Positions 7,017-13,596 of a DNA stretch of 14,315 nt are shown piece by piece. Location: NCBI GenBank assembly GCA_023387585.1, contig JAEWHZ010000258.1, positions 1 to 14,315 on the forward strand, read 5' to 3'. The DNA comes from Pseudomonadota bacterium. Its GTDB lineage: Bacteria; Pseudomonadota; Alphaproteobacteria; Rhizobiales; Devosiaceae. Position 1 is the first letter of the stretch, and each line of letters begins with the position of its first letter. The position numbers and the translations under genes are program-made. Under the pieces are notes generated by a model that was given only the letters and a program-made list of their open reading frames with translations, had not been told where the DNA came from and ran no database searches.

Positions 7017-7793
7017 ATGCGCATCTTCGGGCTCGAGATCGATGCGCGTGACCTCAGCCAGATCGCCGATGCCGTGACCATGCCCAGCCGCCCGAACGGG
7101 CTGGCCCTCCTGACGACGCTCAATCTCGACCATGTGGTCAATCTGCACCGCAACGCGCGCTTCGCCCGCGCCTATGCAAGGGCGCGCATCGTGACCGCCG
7201 ACGGCGCACCCGTCTGGGCCTATGGAAGGCTGCGCGGCCTGCGCGAACTGCAACGGGTGACCGGCTCCGATCTTGCCGGGGCGGTGATCCATCGCCTGCG
7301 GCCGGGGGACCATCGTCCGGCGCTGGTGACGGGCAACGCCAGAACGGCGACGCGCCTGCGCGTGCGGCTGCTCCTCGCCGGCTTCGATCCTTCCGCCCTG
7401 CTGGTCGCGACCGTGCCGCCGGAGCTGCGCCCCGACACGGCCGAGGCCGCGACGCTGGCGGACCGGCTGGTGGCGCATGCGCCGACGCATGTGCTGTTCG
7501 GCATCGGCAGCCCGAAATCCGAGCTGCTGCTGGATGGGCTGCACCACCGCCTCGACGGCGCCCATGGCCTGTGCTTCGGCGCCGGGCTCGACTATCTCGC
7601 CGGCACGCGCCGCCGCGCCCCGCGCTTCATGCGTGCCATGGGCTGTGAATGGATCTGGCGGCTGGCGCAGGAGCCGCGACGGCTGGCGCGGCGCTATCTC
7701 GTCGACTCATGGGGGTTTTTCGCCGCCATCGGCGAGGATGCGCGAGCAGGACGCGCCGGCCGGCTGCGGCTGCGGCCGGAGCCCGCGTCATGA
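7017..7793 (+). CDS. WecG/TagA/CpsF-family glycosyltransferase (GT26)
   Basis: Cytoplasmic, membrane-associated glycosyltransferase. The family adds an N-acetylhexosamine or its uronate to an undecaprenyl-linked sugar, usually as the second sugar of the repeat unit. The 258-residue length is typical. Seen: N-terminal MRIFGLEIDA; LLTTLNLDHV (31-40); VTADGAPVWAYG (59-70) with the probable catalytic Asp62; RVTGSDL (80-86); FGIGSPKSEL (161-170), the family's 'GxPKQE' site but with Ser in place of Gln; and the C-terminal RAPRFMRAMGCEWIWRLAQE with EPRRLARRY. The donor sugar cannot be read from sequence. Its stop overlaps the next start (ATGA at 7790). It follows the 35-residue ORF in the same frame. 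Confidence 0.92.
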   Translation: MRIFGLEIDARDLSQIADAVTMPSRPNGLALLTTLNLDHVVNLHRNARFARAYARARIVTADGAPVWAYGRLRGLRELQRVTGSDLAGAVIHRLRPGDHRPALVTGNARTATRLRVRLLLAGFDPSALLVATVPPELRPDTAEAATLADRLVAHAPTHVLFGIGSPKSELLLDGLHHRLDGAHGLCFGAGLDYLAGTRRRAPRFMRAMGCEWIWRLAQEPRRLARRYLVDSWGFFAAIGEDARAGRAGRLRLRPEPAS

Positions 7794-9022
7794 GCGTTCC
7801 CGCCGCCCGCGTCGCCCTGTTCAACAGCGCCGATCCGCGCGGCCTGAAGGTCGGCGGCATCGAAACCTATATCCGCGACTACATCGCCCATCACCCCGAG
7901 GACATGGAGGTGCTGTTCATCGGCCCGGACGAGATCGGCGATTTGACGCCGGGCACGGTCTCGCAGGTGCGCCTGCGCGGACGCTCGTTCGGCTATCTGC
8001 CGCTCGGCCGCCGCGCCGACAGCGTCAACGCCTACCCCGAACGCATCGGCGAATCCGAGACGCTGGCCTTCCTGCGCATGATGATGCGCCATTGGCAGTT
8101 ATTGCGAACCACGCTGCGCGGGCGCTATTCCGCCGAGATAAGGCGCGTGGAATATGCGCCCTTCATCGCCGGCCTTGGCCTGCCCTTCATCCAGATGCTG
8201 CATCTGCGCGGCGCGCGCAAACTGCCGATGAGCGGCTTGCAGAACCGGTTGTGGCCGGTGACGCGCGGCGCCGAATATGTCGCGGCGGGCCTGTGCCGGC
8301 GCTTCTACACCGTCACCGCCGAGCTGACCGAACAGCTCAGGCGGCGCAGCTGGCCCTTCGCACATAAATTCGCCACCCTGACCACATGGGCCGACCCGGC
8401 GCTGTTCAGGCCGAGCCCGTTCAACACCGCCGACGACACGCTGCACCTGGTGTTCGCCGGCCGCACCGACGCCTTCAAGCAGCTCGGGCTGATGATGCAG
8501 GTGGTGGCGCGGGTGCGCGCCAGACTGCCCGGCCGCATCGCCTTCCACTATATCGGCGACGGCGATCTCACCGCCTATCCCGAATATGCCGCCATCGCCG
8601 ACATATCGAGCCATCACGGCAGGCGGCCGGCGGCGCAGGTCGCCCAGCTGATCGCGCGCTGCTCGATGGGGCTTCTGACCAGCGCCTTCGAGGGCATGCC
8701 GCGCTTCGTGCTCGAATGCCTCGGCAGCGGGCGCCCGGTGGTGGCGTTGCAGCTGCCGCAATTGCGCGCCGTGGTGCGGCCGGGCCTGTCGGGCGCGCTG
8801 GTGCCGCCGGGCGCGGACGCGCTCGAACGCATGGCAGAGGCGATCGTCGAGGTCCGGAACGCTTGCCGCAGCGGCGCGCTGACGCCCGAAACCATCGCCG
8901 CCTGCGTCTCCCGCTTCCGCCCCGAGCCCATGCTCGCCCCGATCTGGGAGGACCACCGGCTGCTGGCGCGCAACGGCGCCCTGCCCTATCCGAAACGACA
9001 AGCCACGGGGCGTGCAAGATGA
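7790..9022 (+). CDS. Family-4-type (GT-B) glycosyltransferase
   Basis: Retaining GT-B glycosyltransferase, 410 residues, probably adding one sugar of the repeat unit on the cytoplasmic face. Seen: an N-terminal domain with LKVGGIETYIRDY (19-31), the glycine-rich acceptor loop of GT4 enzymes; the start of the C-terminal domain at DPALFRP (202-208) and LVFAGRTDAFKQLGLMM (220-236); FHYIGDGDL (252-260); and SAFEGMPRFVLECLGSGRPVV (298-318), where Glu301 and Glu309 form the E-x7-E nucleotide-sugar motif. No membrane segment is visible. Start ATG 7790 overlaps the upstream stop by 4 nt; the longer open frame to 7649 overlaps the WecG-type gene and is not used. Stop overlaps the next start at 9019. 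The donor and acceptor are unknown. Confidence 0.9.
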   Translation: MSVPAARVALFNSADPRGLKVGGIETYIRDYIAHHPEDMEVLFIGPDEIGDLTPGTVSQVRLRGRSFGYLPLGRRADSVNAYPERIGESETLAFLRMMMRHWQLLRTTLRGRYSAEIRRVEYAPFIAGLGLPFIQMLHLRGARKLPMSGLQNRLWPVTRGAEYVAAGLCRRFYTVTAELTEQLRRRSWPFAHKFATLTTWADPALFRPSPFNTADDTLHLVFAGRTDAFKQLGLMMQVVARVRARLPGRIAFHYIGDGDLTAYPEYAAIADISSHHGRRPAAQVAQLIARCSMGLLTSAFEGMPRFVLECLGSGRPVVALQLPQLRAVVRPGLSGALVPPGADALERMAEAIVEVRNACRSGALTPETIAACVSRFRPEPMLAPIWEDHRLLARNGALPYPKRQATGRAR

Positions 9023-9510
9023 GCGCCGAAGCCGACCTCGCCGGACATTGCCGCTATGAAGGGCCGTTGCGGCATCTGCGCGGCTTCGTGCTCCAACCGG
9101 GCTATCGCGTGGTGCGGCTCTACCGGCTGGCGCTGAAGCTCGAGACCATGGCCCGGCCGGCGCGCGCCTGCGGGCGCCTTCTGGCCCAGCACCTGCTTTC
9201 GGCCTATTCGTGCCATCTGTCGCCGAGGGCGGTGATCGGACCCGGGCTGAGCCTGCCGCATCCGATCGCCGTGGTGATCGGCGAGGGCTGCCGGCTGGGA
9301 CGCGACGTGACGCTGCATCAATCGGTGACGCTGGGGCGCGGCCATGCCGACACGCGCTATCCGGTGCTGGAGGACGAAGTGGTGGTCTATGCCGGGGCGG
9401 TGATCGCGGGGGGCGTGCGCGTCGGGCGCGGCGCGGTGATCGGCGCCAATGCCGTGGTGACCCGCGACGTGCCGCCCGGCGCCATGGTGCGCGCGGGGGG
9501 TGTGTCGTGA
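9019..9510 (+). CDS. Serine-acetyltransferase-like hexapeptide acyltransferase
   Basis: Left-handed beta-helix acyltransferase of the CysE/WcaB type, 163 residues, which probably O-acetylates a sugar of the polysaccharide using acetyl-CoA. Seen: N-terminal helical part with the GFVLQPGYRVVRLYRLA segment (22-38); then hexapeptide repeats from about 66 onward, IGPGLSLPHPIAVVIGEG (73-90), including His81; RDVTLHQSVTLGR (95-107); and VVVYAGAVIAGGVRVGRGAVIGANAVVTRDVPPGA (121-155). The C-terminus stops at RAGGVS without the usual 'G-x-PA' tail, so it is a few residues shorter than common homologues. It lies between a glycosyltransferase and a polymerase-like gene, which argues for a polysaccharide role rather than cysteine synthesis. 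Start ATG 9019 and stop at 9510 both overlap neighbours by 4 nt. Confidence 0.88.
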   Translation: MSAEADLAGHCRYEGPLRHLRGFVLQPGYRVVRLYRLALKLETMARPARACGRLLAQHLLSAYSCHLSPRAVIGPGLSLPHPIAVVIGEGCRLGRDVTLHQSVTLGRGHADTRYPVLEDEVVVYAGAVIAGGVRVGRGAVIGANAVVTRDVPPGAMVRAGGVS

Positions 9511-10868
9511 CAACGCTGCGTCTTCTGGGCGCGGCGCTGCTGGCGGCTTTCCAACGGCTCGACCATGTGGCGATCATGCTGCGCATCGGCATCACGGCGC
9601 TGGCCGTCTATCCGGCGCTGCGCTTCGCAGTGCTGGCCCTGTCTGAGGATTACGGGCCCACCCCCCTCGACGAATTGCTGGCGCTGGCCCTGCTGCCGCT
9701 CGCCATCTGGACGCTGCGGCGCGGCGAGACCTTGCAGCGCATCATCACCGTGGGGTTCGGCATTTATGCCCTGTTCGGGCTGCTGGGGGCGCTGGTCCAC
9801 CGCAATCAGGGCCTGTCGCAGCCGCTGGCGGCGCTTTACGATATCGCGCTCGACGCCAAGCTGCTGATCATCCTGCTCGGGGCGACGGCGATCTTCCGCG
9901 AGGCCTCGAAGCCGGAACGGCTGATGCACCGCGCCGCCTGGCTTGTGGTCATCCTGGCGCTGCTCAACGCGCCTTTCGTCCTGCGCGACCTGCTCTGTGA
10001 GGAGGGCATCAGCCTGCGCGGCGAGCCGCTGCTCCCGAGGCTGGGGTTTTTCCAGCCGCACGGGCTTCTGGGGCACCATCTGGAAAGCCTGTGGCTCAGC
10101 TTCACCGCCGCCCTTGCCGCCTTCTATCTGGCGCGGGTGAGCGAGCAGCGCTCCATCATGATGCTGGCGGCAGGCCTGTCGGCGCTGGTGCTGGCGCATC
10201 TGTCGGTCAAGGAGGGCCTGGCGCTGCTCGCCGGGGCCTCCATCGTGCTGCTCGACAGGCCGGTGATGCGGGCGGACATGGCGGTGCGCGTGCCGCTCGC
10301 CATCTGCGCCGCCTTCGCGGTGTGGACGCTGACCCCCTTGGGCGAGCTGACGGTGCGCCAGTTGGAAACCTATACCGGCACGGCCGGGCGGCCGACCCAG
10401 GTGCGCACCATATTGACGCGCGAAAGCTTCGTCATCGCGCAGCAATTCTTCCCCCTCGGCTCGGGCGCGGGAAGCTATGCCAGCCCGCCCTCGTTCCAGT
10501 TCGGCTATTCCGACGTCTATGTGCGCCACGGGCTGTCGGGATTGTGGGGCGCGAGCGCCAATACGGGGAACCATCTGCTCGACGTGTTCTGGCCCAAGGT
10601 GATCGCGCAATCGGGCTTTGTCGGCGCGGTCTTCTATCTGGTGACGATATTGCTGATGGGCCGGCCGGCGGTCCGCGCCTATCTCGAAACCGGAACGGCG
10701 GAGGCGAGCCTTGCGGTCGGGATGCTGGTCTCGATGCTGATCATCTCGGTGGCGGCGACCCCGTTCACCCATGAATGGCTGGCGCCGGTGCTGGCGACGA
10801 CGCTCGCCTTCCACATGTCGCTGCTGCGACGGCCGGGCGCTCCGACCCGGCGCCGCGGCTTGCAATAG
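9507..10868 (+). CDS. O-antigen polymerase/ligase-like multi-pass membrane protein (Wzy candidate)
   Basis: Polytopic inner-membrane protein, 453 residues, with about 12 hydrophobic segments (approximately 23-45, 57-70, 78-98, 117-131, 143-160, 193-209, 217-232, 236-250, 260-276, 363-386, 401-418, 423-440). A long extracytoplasmic loop (about 277-362) carries RGELTVRQ-like basic residues, the FFPLGSGAGSYASPP segment (314-328) and NTGNHLLDVFWPKVIAQSGFVG, features of the Wzy/WaaL O-antigen polymerase-ligase fold. It most likely polymerises lipid-linked repeat units at the periplasmic face. The start is a GTG at 9507 overlapping the preceding TGA (GTGA), with a GGGGG-rich stretch just upstream; a later ATG near 9574 would lose the first residues only. 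Last gene of the tightly overlapping operon. Polymerase versus ligase cannot be decided from sequence. Confidence 0.85.
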   Translation: MTTLRLLGAALLAAFQRLDHVAIMLRIGITALAVYPALRFAVLALSEDYGPTPLDELLALALLPLAIWTLRRGETLQRIITVGFGIYALFGLLGALVHRNQGLSQPLAALYDIALDAKLLIILLGATAIFREASKPERLMHRAAWLVVILALLNAPFVLRDLLCEEGISLRGEPLLPRLGFFQPHGLLGHHLESLWLSFTAALAAFYLARVSEQRSIMMLAAGLSALVLAHLSVKEGLALLAGASIVLLDRPVMRADMAVRVPLAICAAFAVWTLTPLGELTVRQLETYTGTAGRPTQVRTILTRESFVIAQQFFPLGSGAGSYASPPSFQFGYSDVYVRHGLSGLWGASANTGNHLLDVFWPKVIAQSGFVGAVFYLVTILLMGRPAVRAYLETGTAEASLAVGMLVSMLIISVAATPFTHEWLAPVLATTLAFHMSLLRRPGAPTRRRGLQ

Positions 10869-10883
10869 CACGCCAGCGGGTTA

Positions 10884-10897
10884 GGAAGCGGTCTTCC
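10884..10897 (+). other. Short stem-loop between polymerase-like gene and nagB
   Basis: GGAAG-CGGT-CTTCC forms a 5-bp stem with a 4-nt loop, 15 bp after the polymerase-like gene's stop. A further GCG/CGC pairing outside it needs a bulge. No U tract follows. It may be a weak terminator or mRNA 3'-end structure in the 64-bp gap before nagB; the evidence is thin. Confidence 0.22.
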
Positions 10898-10932
10898 CGC
10901 CTTCACCTTTCGAGCCCATGGACCCCCGCAGC

Positions 10933-11670
10933 ATGAATTCAACCGTGTTCAGCGCGCAGATCGAGCGCTATCCCGACGCCGCCGCCGCCGAGGCCGCCGT
11001 GGCATCGCGGCTGATCGCAGCCTTGGGCACCGCGCCCGATGCGGTGCTGGGGCTGGCGACGGGGCGCTCCATGGTCGGCGTCTATCGCCGCTGCGTCGCC
11101 GCCTTCCGGGGCGGCGCGGTGAGCTTTGCGCGCATGACGAGCTTCAACCTCGACGAATATTGCGACCTGAAGGCGGGGCACGAGGCGAGTTTTCGCGCCT
11201 ATATGCAGAGGGAGCTGTTCGACCATGTCGACGCCGACCCGGCCCGCACGCATCTGCCGGAAGGCAGCGCCGAGGGCGCGCGGGCCTATGAGGAAAAGAT
11301 CGCGGCGGCGGGCGGCATCGGGCTGCAACTGCTCGGCGTGGGGCGCAACGGGCATATCGGGTTCAACGAGCCGGGCTCGCCGCCGGACAGCCGCACCCGC
11401 ATCGTCACGCTCAGCCCCGATACGCGCGCGGCCAATGCGGGCGATTTCCCGCCCGGCGAAAGCGTGCCCGAGCGCGCGGTGACCATGGGGCTGGCGACGA
11501 TATTGTCGGCGCGCTCCATCGTGCTGCTGGCGACCGGCGCCGCTAAGGCCGAGGCGCTGGCGGCAGCGCTCGACGGCCCGCTGACCATATCGGTGCCGGC
11601 CTCGTTCCTGCGCCACCACCCCGATGTGAGCGTGATCTGCGACGAGGACGCCGCGGCACGGCTCGGCTGA
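10933..11670 (+). CDS. nagB: Glucosamine-6-phosphate deaminase
   Basis: Cytoplasmic isomerase/deaminase converting glucosamine-6-phosphate to fructose-6-phosphate and ammonia. 245 residues from this ATG, or 250 from the ATG at 10918; neither has a clear Shine-Dalgarno, and the downstream one opens closer to the conserved core. Seen: phosphate-binding LATGRSMVGVY (41-51); SFNLDEYCDL with active-site Asp74; FRAYMQRELFDHVD (87-100); GVGRNGHIGFNEPGS (135-149) with His141 and Glu146; and SRTRIVTLSPDTRAAN. The acid seen in E. coli NagB before the Gly-His is Asn139 here, as in the short Bacillus-type enzymes. It also lacks the E. coli C-terminal allosteric tail. It follows the polysaccharide operon on the same strand and may tune amino-sugar supply; no nagA or sugar transporter is present in the window. 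Confidence 0.93.
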   Translation: MNSTVFSAQIERYPDAAAAEAAVASRLIAALGTAPDAVLGLATGRSMVGVYRRCVAAFRGGAVSFARMTSFNLDEYCDLKAGHEASFRAYMQRELFDHVDADPARTHLPEGSAEGARAYEEKIAAAGGIGLQLLGVGRNGHIGFNEPGSPPDSRTRIVTLSPDTRAANAGDFPPGESVPERAVTMGLATILSARSIVLLATGAAKAEALAAALDGPLTISVPASFLRHHPDVSVICDEDAAARLG

Positions 11671-11679
11671 GGGCGGGCG

Positions 11680-11773
11680 TTAAGCATCTCCAACTTTTCA
11701 GCGCCGCCGGAGCTGTAAAGCGGCACAAAAAACTTGCTCCCGCAAAGTCGTGCCGGTTAAGACATCGCTAACC
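11680..11773 (+). promoter_or_regulatory. Promoter region with CtrA-like TTAA boxes and nested inverted repeats
   Basis: The 132-bp gap before the secreted-protein gene is unusually AT-rich in places. It contains TTAAGCAT (11680-11687) and TTAA-N7-CTAAC with CTAACCAT (11757-11775). Both are close to the alphaproteobacterial CtrA sites TTAA-N7-TTAAC and TTAACCAT. A TTGCTC...TAAGAC pair, 18 bp apart (11734-11763), is a weak sigma-70-like candidate overlapping the second box. Inverted repeats are CGGCAC/GTGCCG (11721-11726 and 11750-11755), TTGC/GCAA inside it (11734-11737 and 11742-11745), and GGTTA/TAACC (11755-11759 and 11769-11773). The match to CtrA is by eye only. Confidence 0.35.
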
Positions 11774-11802
11774 ATCCAGTCTATCGGCGTCAGTGGGAGG
11801 GC

Positions 11803-13467
11803 ATGGTGCAGGGGATTTTCTCGCGCGGCTCGGCAGCCGCCCTGTTGTTCGCGCTCGCCTTTCTGGTCCCGATGGCGGCCTTCGCCCAGCATGATGCAAC
11901 GGGCGCGCAAGCGACGCAGACCGCACCCGAAGCCTATCTGACGATCGAGGAGCTGCGCGAGACCTTCGCGCGCCTCGCCGTCGCCTATTACCCCGAATTG
12001 CTGACCGACGACCGGGCGCTCGACTGGTTTCAGGACGAGCACGGCTCGCTGTATCTGGGCTGGGGCCGCGACGAGCTCGGCGAGCGCTATTCGCGCGCGA
12101 ACACCATCGAGCGCCAGGCGATGCTGGCGCAGTACAAGCAAGAGGTGCTGGCCGAGGCGCAGCACTTGCGCGTCCGGCTTGAAGCGGAGGGGCTGCGGCT
12201 GCGCATCTCCGAACGCGTCAAATTCACCGACTTCCAGCCCGGCACCGGGCTGGCGTTCGAGCGCGTGCAGCAGCACGGCCGGCGCGACAGCGTGTTCGGC
12301 AACAGGCTCTTCCGGCATTCGACGCATATGCGCGGCACGGATTTCGTGGGCACGCTGTACGATATCGCCGTGCCCGGCGCGATCCCGCTCGCCAGCGAAG
12401 AGGAAGCGATCGCCTTTCTCGAGAACCTGCGCGCCAGTTCGCGGCTGGGACAAGCCGATCTGGTGGTCAACCTCTCCATCCGCACCTTCGGGACCGACCA
12501 TAATCTGTCGGGGATCGCCGTGGCGGACGAGAACGACGTGCCGGTGACCGCCGTGGTCGATGCGATCACGCTCGATACCGTTCCCGACAGCACCGACCGC
12601 ACGCTGCGCGGCGACACGCTCGTAGCCTTCGCGACCACCGAAACCGCGCCGGCACGGGACACGCCGCCCCCCGACGCGGCGACCGCCGCCCTTGCGGCGG
12701 GGCTGCCGGTCATCGACGGGCATATCGTTTTGCCCGCGGGCTACACCTATATCCGCAGCCTTTTGGGCATCAGCCGCTACGACGACAACCTCGTGCGATT
12801 CCTCGGCACCGTGGCGCTGGCCGAGAACCCGGAGATCGCACGCGGCCAGATCGAGAACCGCGACCTGCGCGCCCTGCTGAACGACCAGCAGCAATTGCGG
12901 CTCTATGGTCAGCGCGCCGGCACGAGCTTTCCCGACGAGTTCGCCCGCCGCCGGGCCGAGGCGCTGTTCGAAGTCGAGATCCTGCCCGAGCTGCTGGCCG
13001 CGACGCCACGCCTGCCGCTGCCCGTGGTCGCCCTGAGAGAAGTCCATCTGGGACCGTACGACTTCGCCAGCTCGAGCTTTCCCATCGCACTCCCCGGGGA
13101 ACCGACGCTGGCGAACCTGCCGCGCAATTTCGGCGCGCTGGCGATCGAACAGCGTTTCGTCGCCCTGCCGGACAGGCTGGACATGCAAGAGGCGGAGGCG
13201 GAACGTCTGCTGCGCCGCGACGGCGGCGGCCGCCCGTCCCTGCTGCATGCGACCTTCGGCCTGCTGCACCGGGCGCAAGACGGCACGCTGCAAATCGAGG
13301 TCACCGATATCGGCCTGTTCGAAGATGCCGGGCTGACGCGGAGGCTGACGACGATCGACATCGCCGGCGCGCTCGAGGAGCCGGTGGCGGTTCCGGCGCA
13401 CCCCGCCGGCGGCGAGACCGACGACGTGCCTGCGTCCAAGACCAAGGGCATGTCCGCGCCCGGCTGA
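11803..13467 (+). CDS. Secreted protein of unknown function with two copies of a ~210-residue module
   Basis: A 554-residue protein I do not recognise. Residues 1-28 form a clear Sec signal peptide (basic start, hydrophobic core AAALLFALAFLVPMAAFA, cleavage before Gln29), so it is exported, probably to the periplasm; no lipobox or later membrane segment is seen. Two similar regions follow, about 45-258 and 316-519. Each has an N-terminal helical part, an arginine-rich 'xxERxxxL' segment ending in a V-K-F-T-D-F or V-H-L-G-P-Y-D-F strand (139-144 and 414-421), then a strand region with a Pro-...-EA-...-L helix (194-206 and 456-470) ending in ITLD or TIDI. A low-complexity linker (about 275-300, Thr/Ala/Pro-rich) separates them. 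A GGAGG lies only 2 nt before ATG 11803; GTG 11806 would be spaced better and gives nearly the same product. An antisense open frame across it is a GC-rich shadow. Confidence 0.8.
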   Translation: MVQGIFSRGSAAALLFALAFLVPMAAFAQHDATGAQATQTAPEAYLTIEELRETFARLAVAYYPELLTDDRALDWFQDEHGSLYLGWGRDELGERYSRANTIERQAMLAQYKQEVLAEAQHLRVRLEAEGLRLRISERVKFTDFQPGTGLAFERVQQHGRRDSVFGNRLFRHSTHMRGTDFVGTLYDIAVPGAIPLASEEEAIAFLENLRASSRLGQADLVVNLSIRTFGTDHNLSGIAVADENDVPVTAVVDAITLDTVPDSTDRTLRGDTLVAFATTETAPARDTPPPDAATAALAAGLPVIDGHIVLPAGYTYIRSLLGISRYDDNLVRFLGTVALAENPEIARGQIENRDLRALLNDQQQLRLYGQRAGTSFPDEFARRRAEALFEVEILPELLAATPRLPLPVVALREVHLGPYDFASSSFPIALPGEPTLANLPRNFGALAIEQRFVALPDRLDMQEAEAERLLRRDGGGRPSLLHATFGLLHRAQDGTLQIEVTDIGLFEDAGLTRRLTTIDIAGALEEPVAVPAHPAGGETDDVPASKTKGMSAPG

Positions 13468-13478
13468 CGGCGCCGGGC
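13458..13478 (+). terminator. Possible terminator stem-loop at the end of the secreted-protein gene
   Basis: GCCCGGC (13458-13464) and GCCGGGC (13472-13478) form a perfect 7-bp GC-rich stem with a 7-nt loop that contains the stop codon TGA. Only two T residues follow, so intrinsic termination is uncertain. It marks the end of the transcript before the next gene, which has its own promoter-like region. Confidence 0.3.
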
Positions 13479-13532
13479 TTCGCGCAACAGGCGAGACTCA
13501 CGGATGATGGACAAGCGCGCCGGCCTGGCTTA

Positions 13533-13553
13533 GTTCGGTCACGAACATAGTAT
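13533..13553 (+). promoter_or_regulatory. Candidate operator and -10 upstream of the rightmost SDR gene
   Basis: A perfect 14-bp dyad GTTCG-GTCA-CGAAC (13533-13546) lies directly before a TAGTAT hexamer (13548-13553), which resembles a -10 element. No good -35 is seen upstream. The arrangement is what one expects of a repressor operator placed between -35 and -10. It lies about 43 bp before the start codon of the SDR gene. Further downstream, before the ribosome-binding site, GGAC...GTCC can form a bulged hairpin. Confidence 0.3.
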
Positions 13554-13596
13554 TTGCGGCGGCGCGGACGGCGTTCGGCCGCGTCCAGGAGGCACA

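Noticed and set aside
8099..10871. Two long minus-strand open frames (about 500 codons each) across the glycosyltransferase, acetyltransferase and polymerase-like genes
   Set aside because: Low-complexity Arg/Pro/Ala-rich or Gln/Arg/His-rich translations with no motifs; the plus-strand genes have recognisable family signatures throughout.
11698..13401. Long minus-strand open frame (567 codons) across the secreted-protein gene
   Set aside because: Its product is rich in Arg, Gln and His and has no domain logic, as expected of an antisense frame in GC-rich DNA. The plus-strand frame has a signal peptide and coherent structure.
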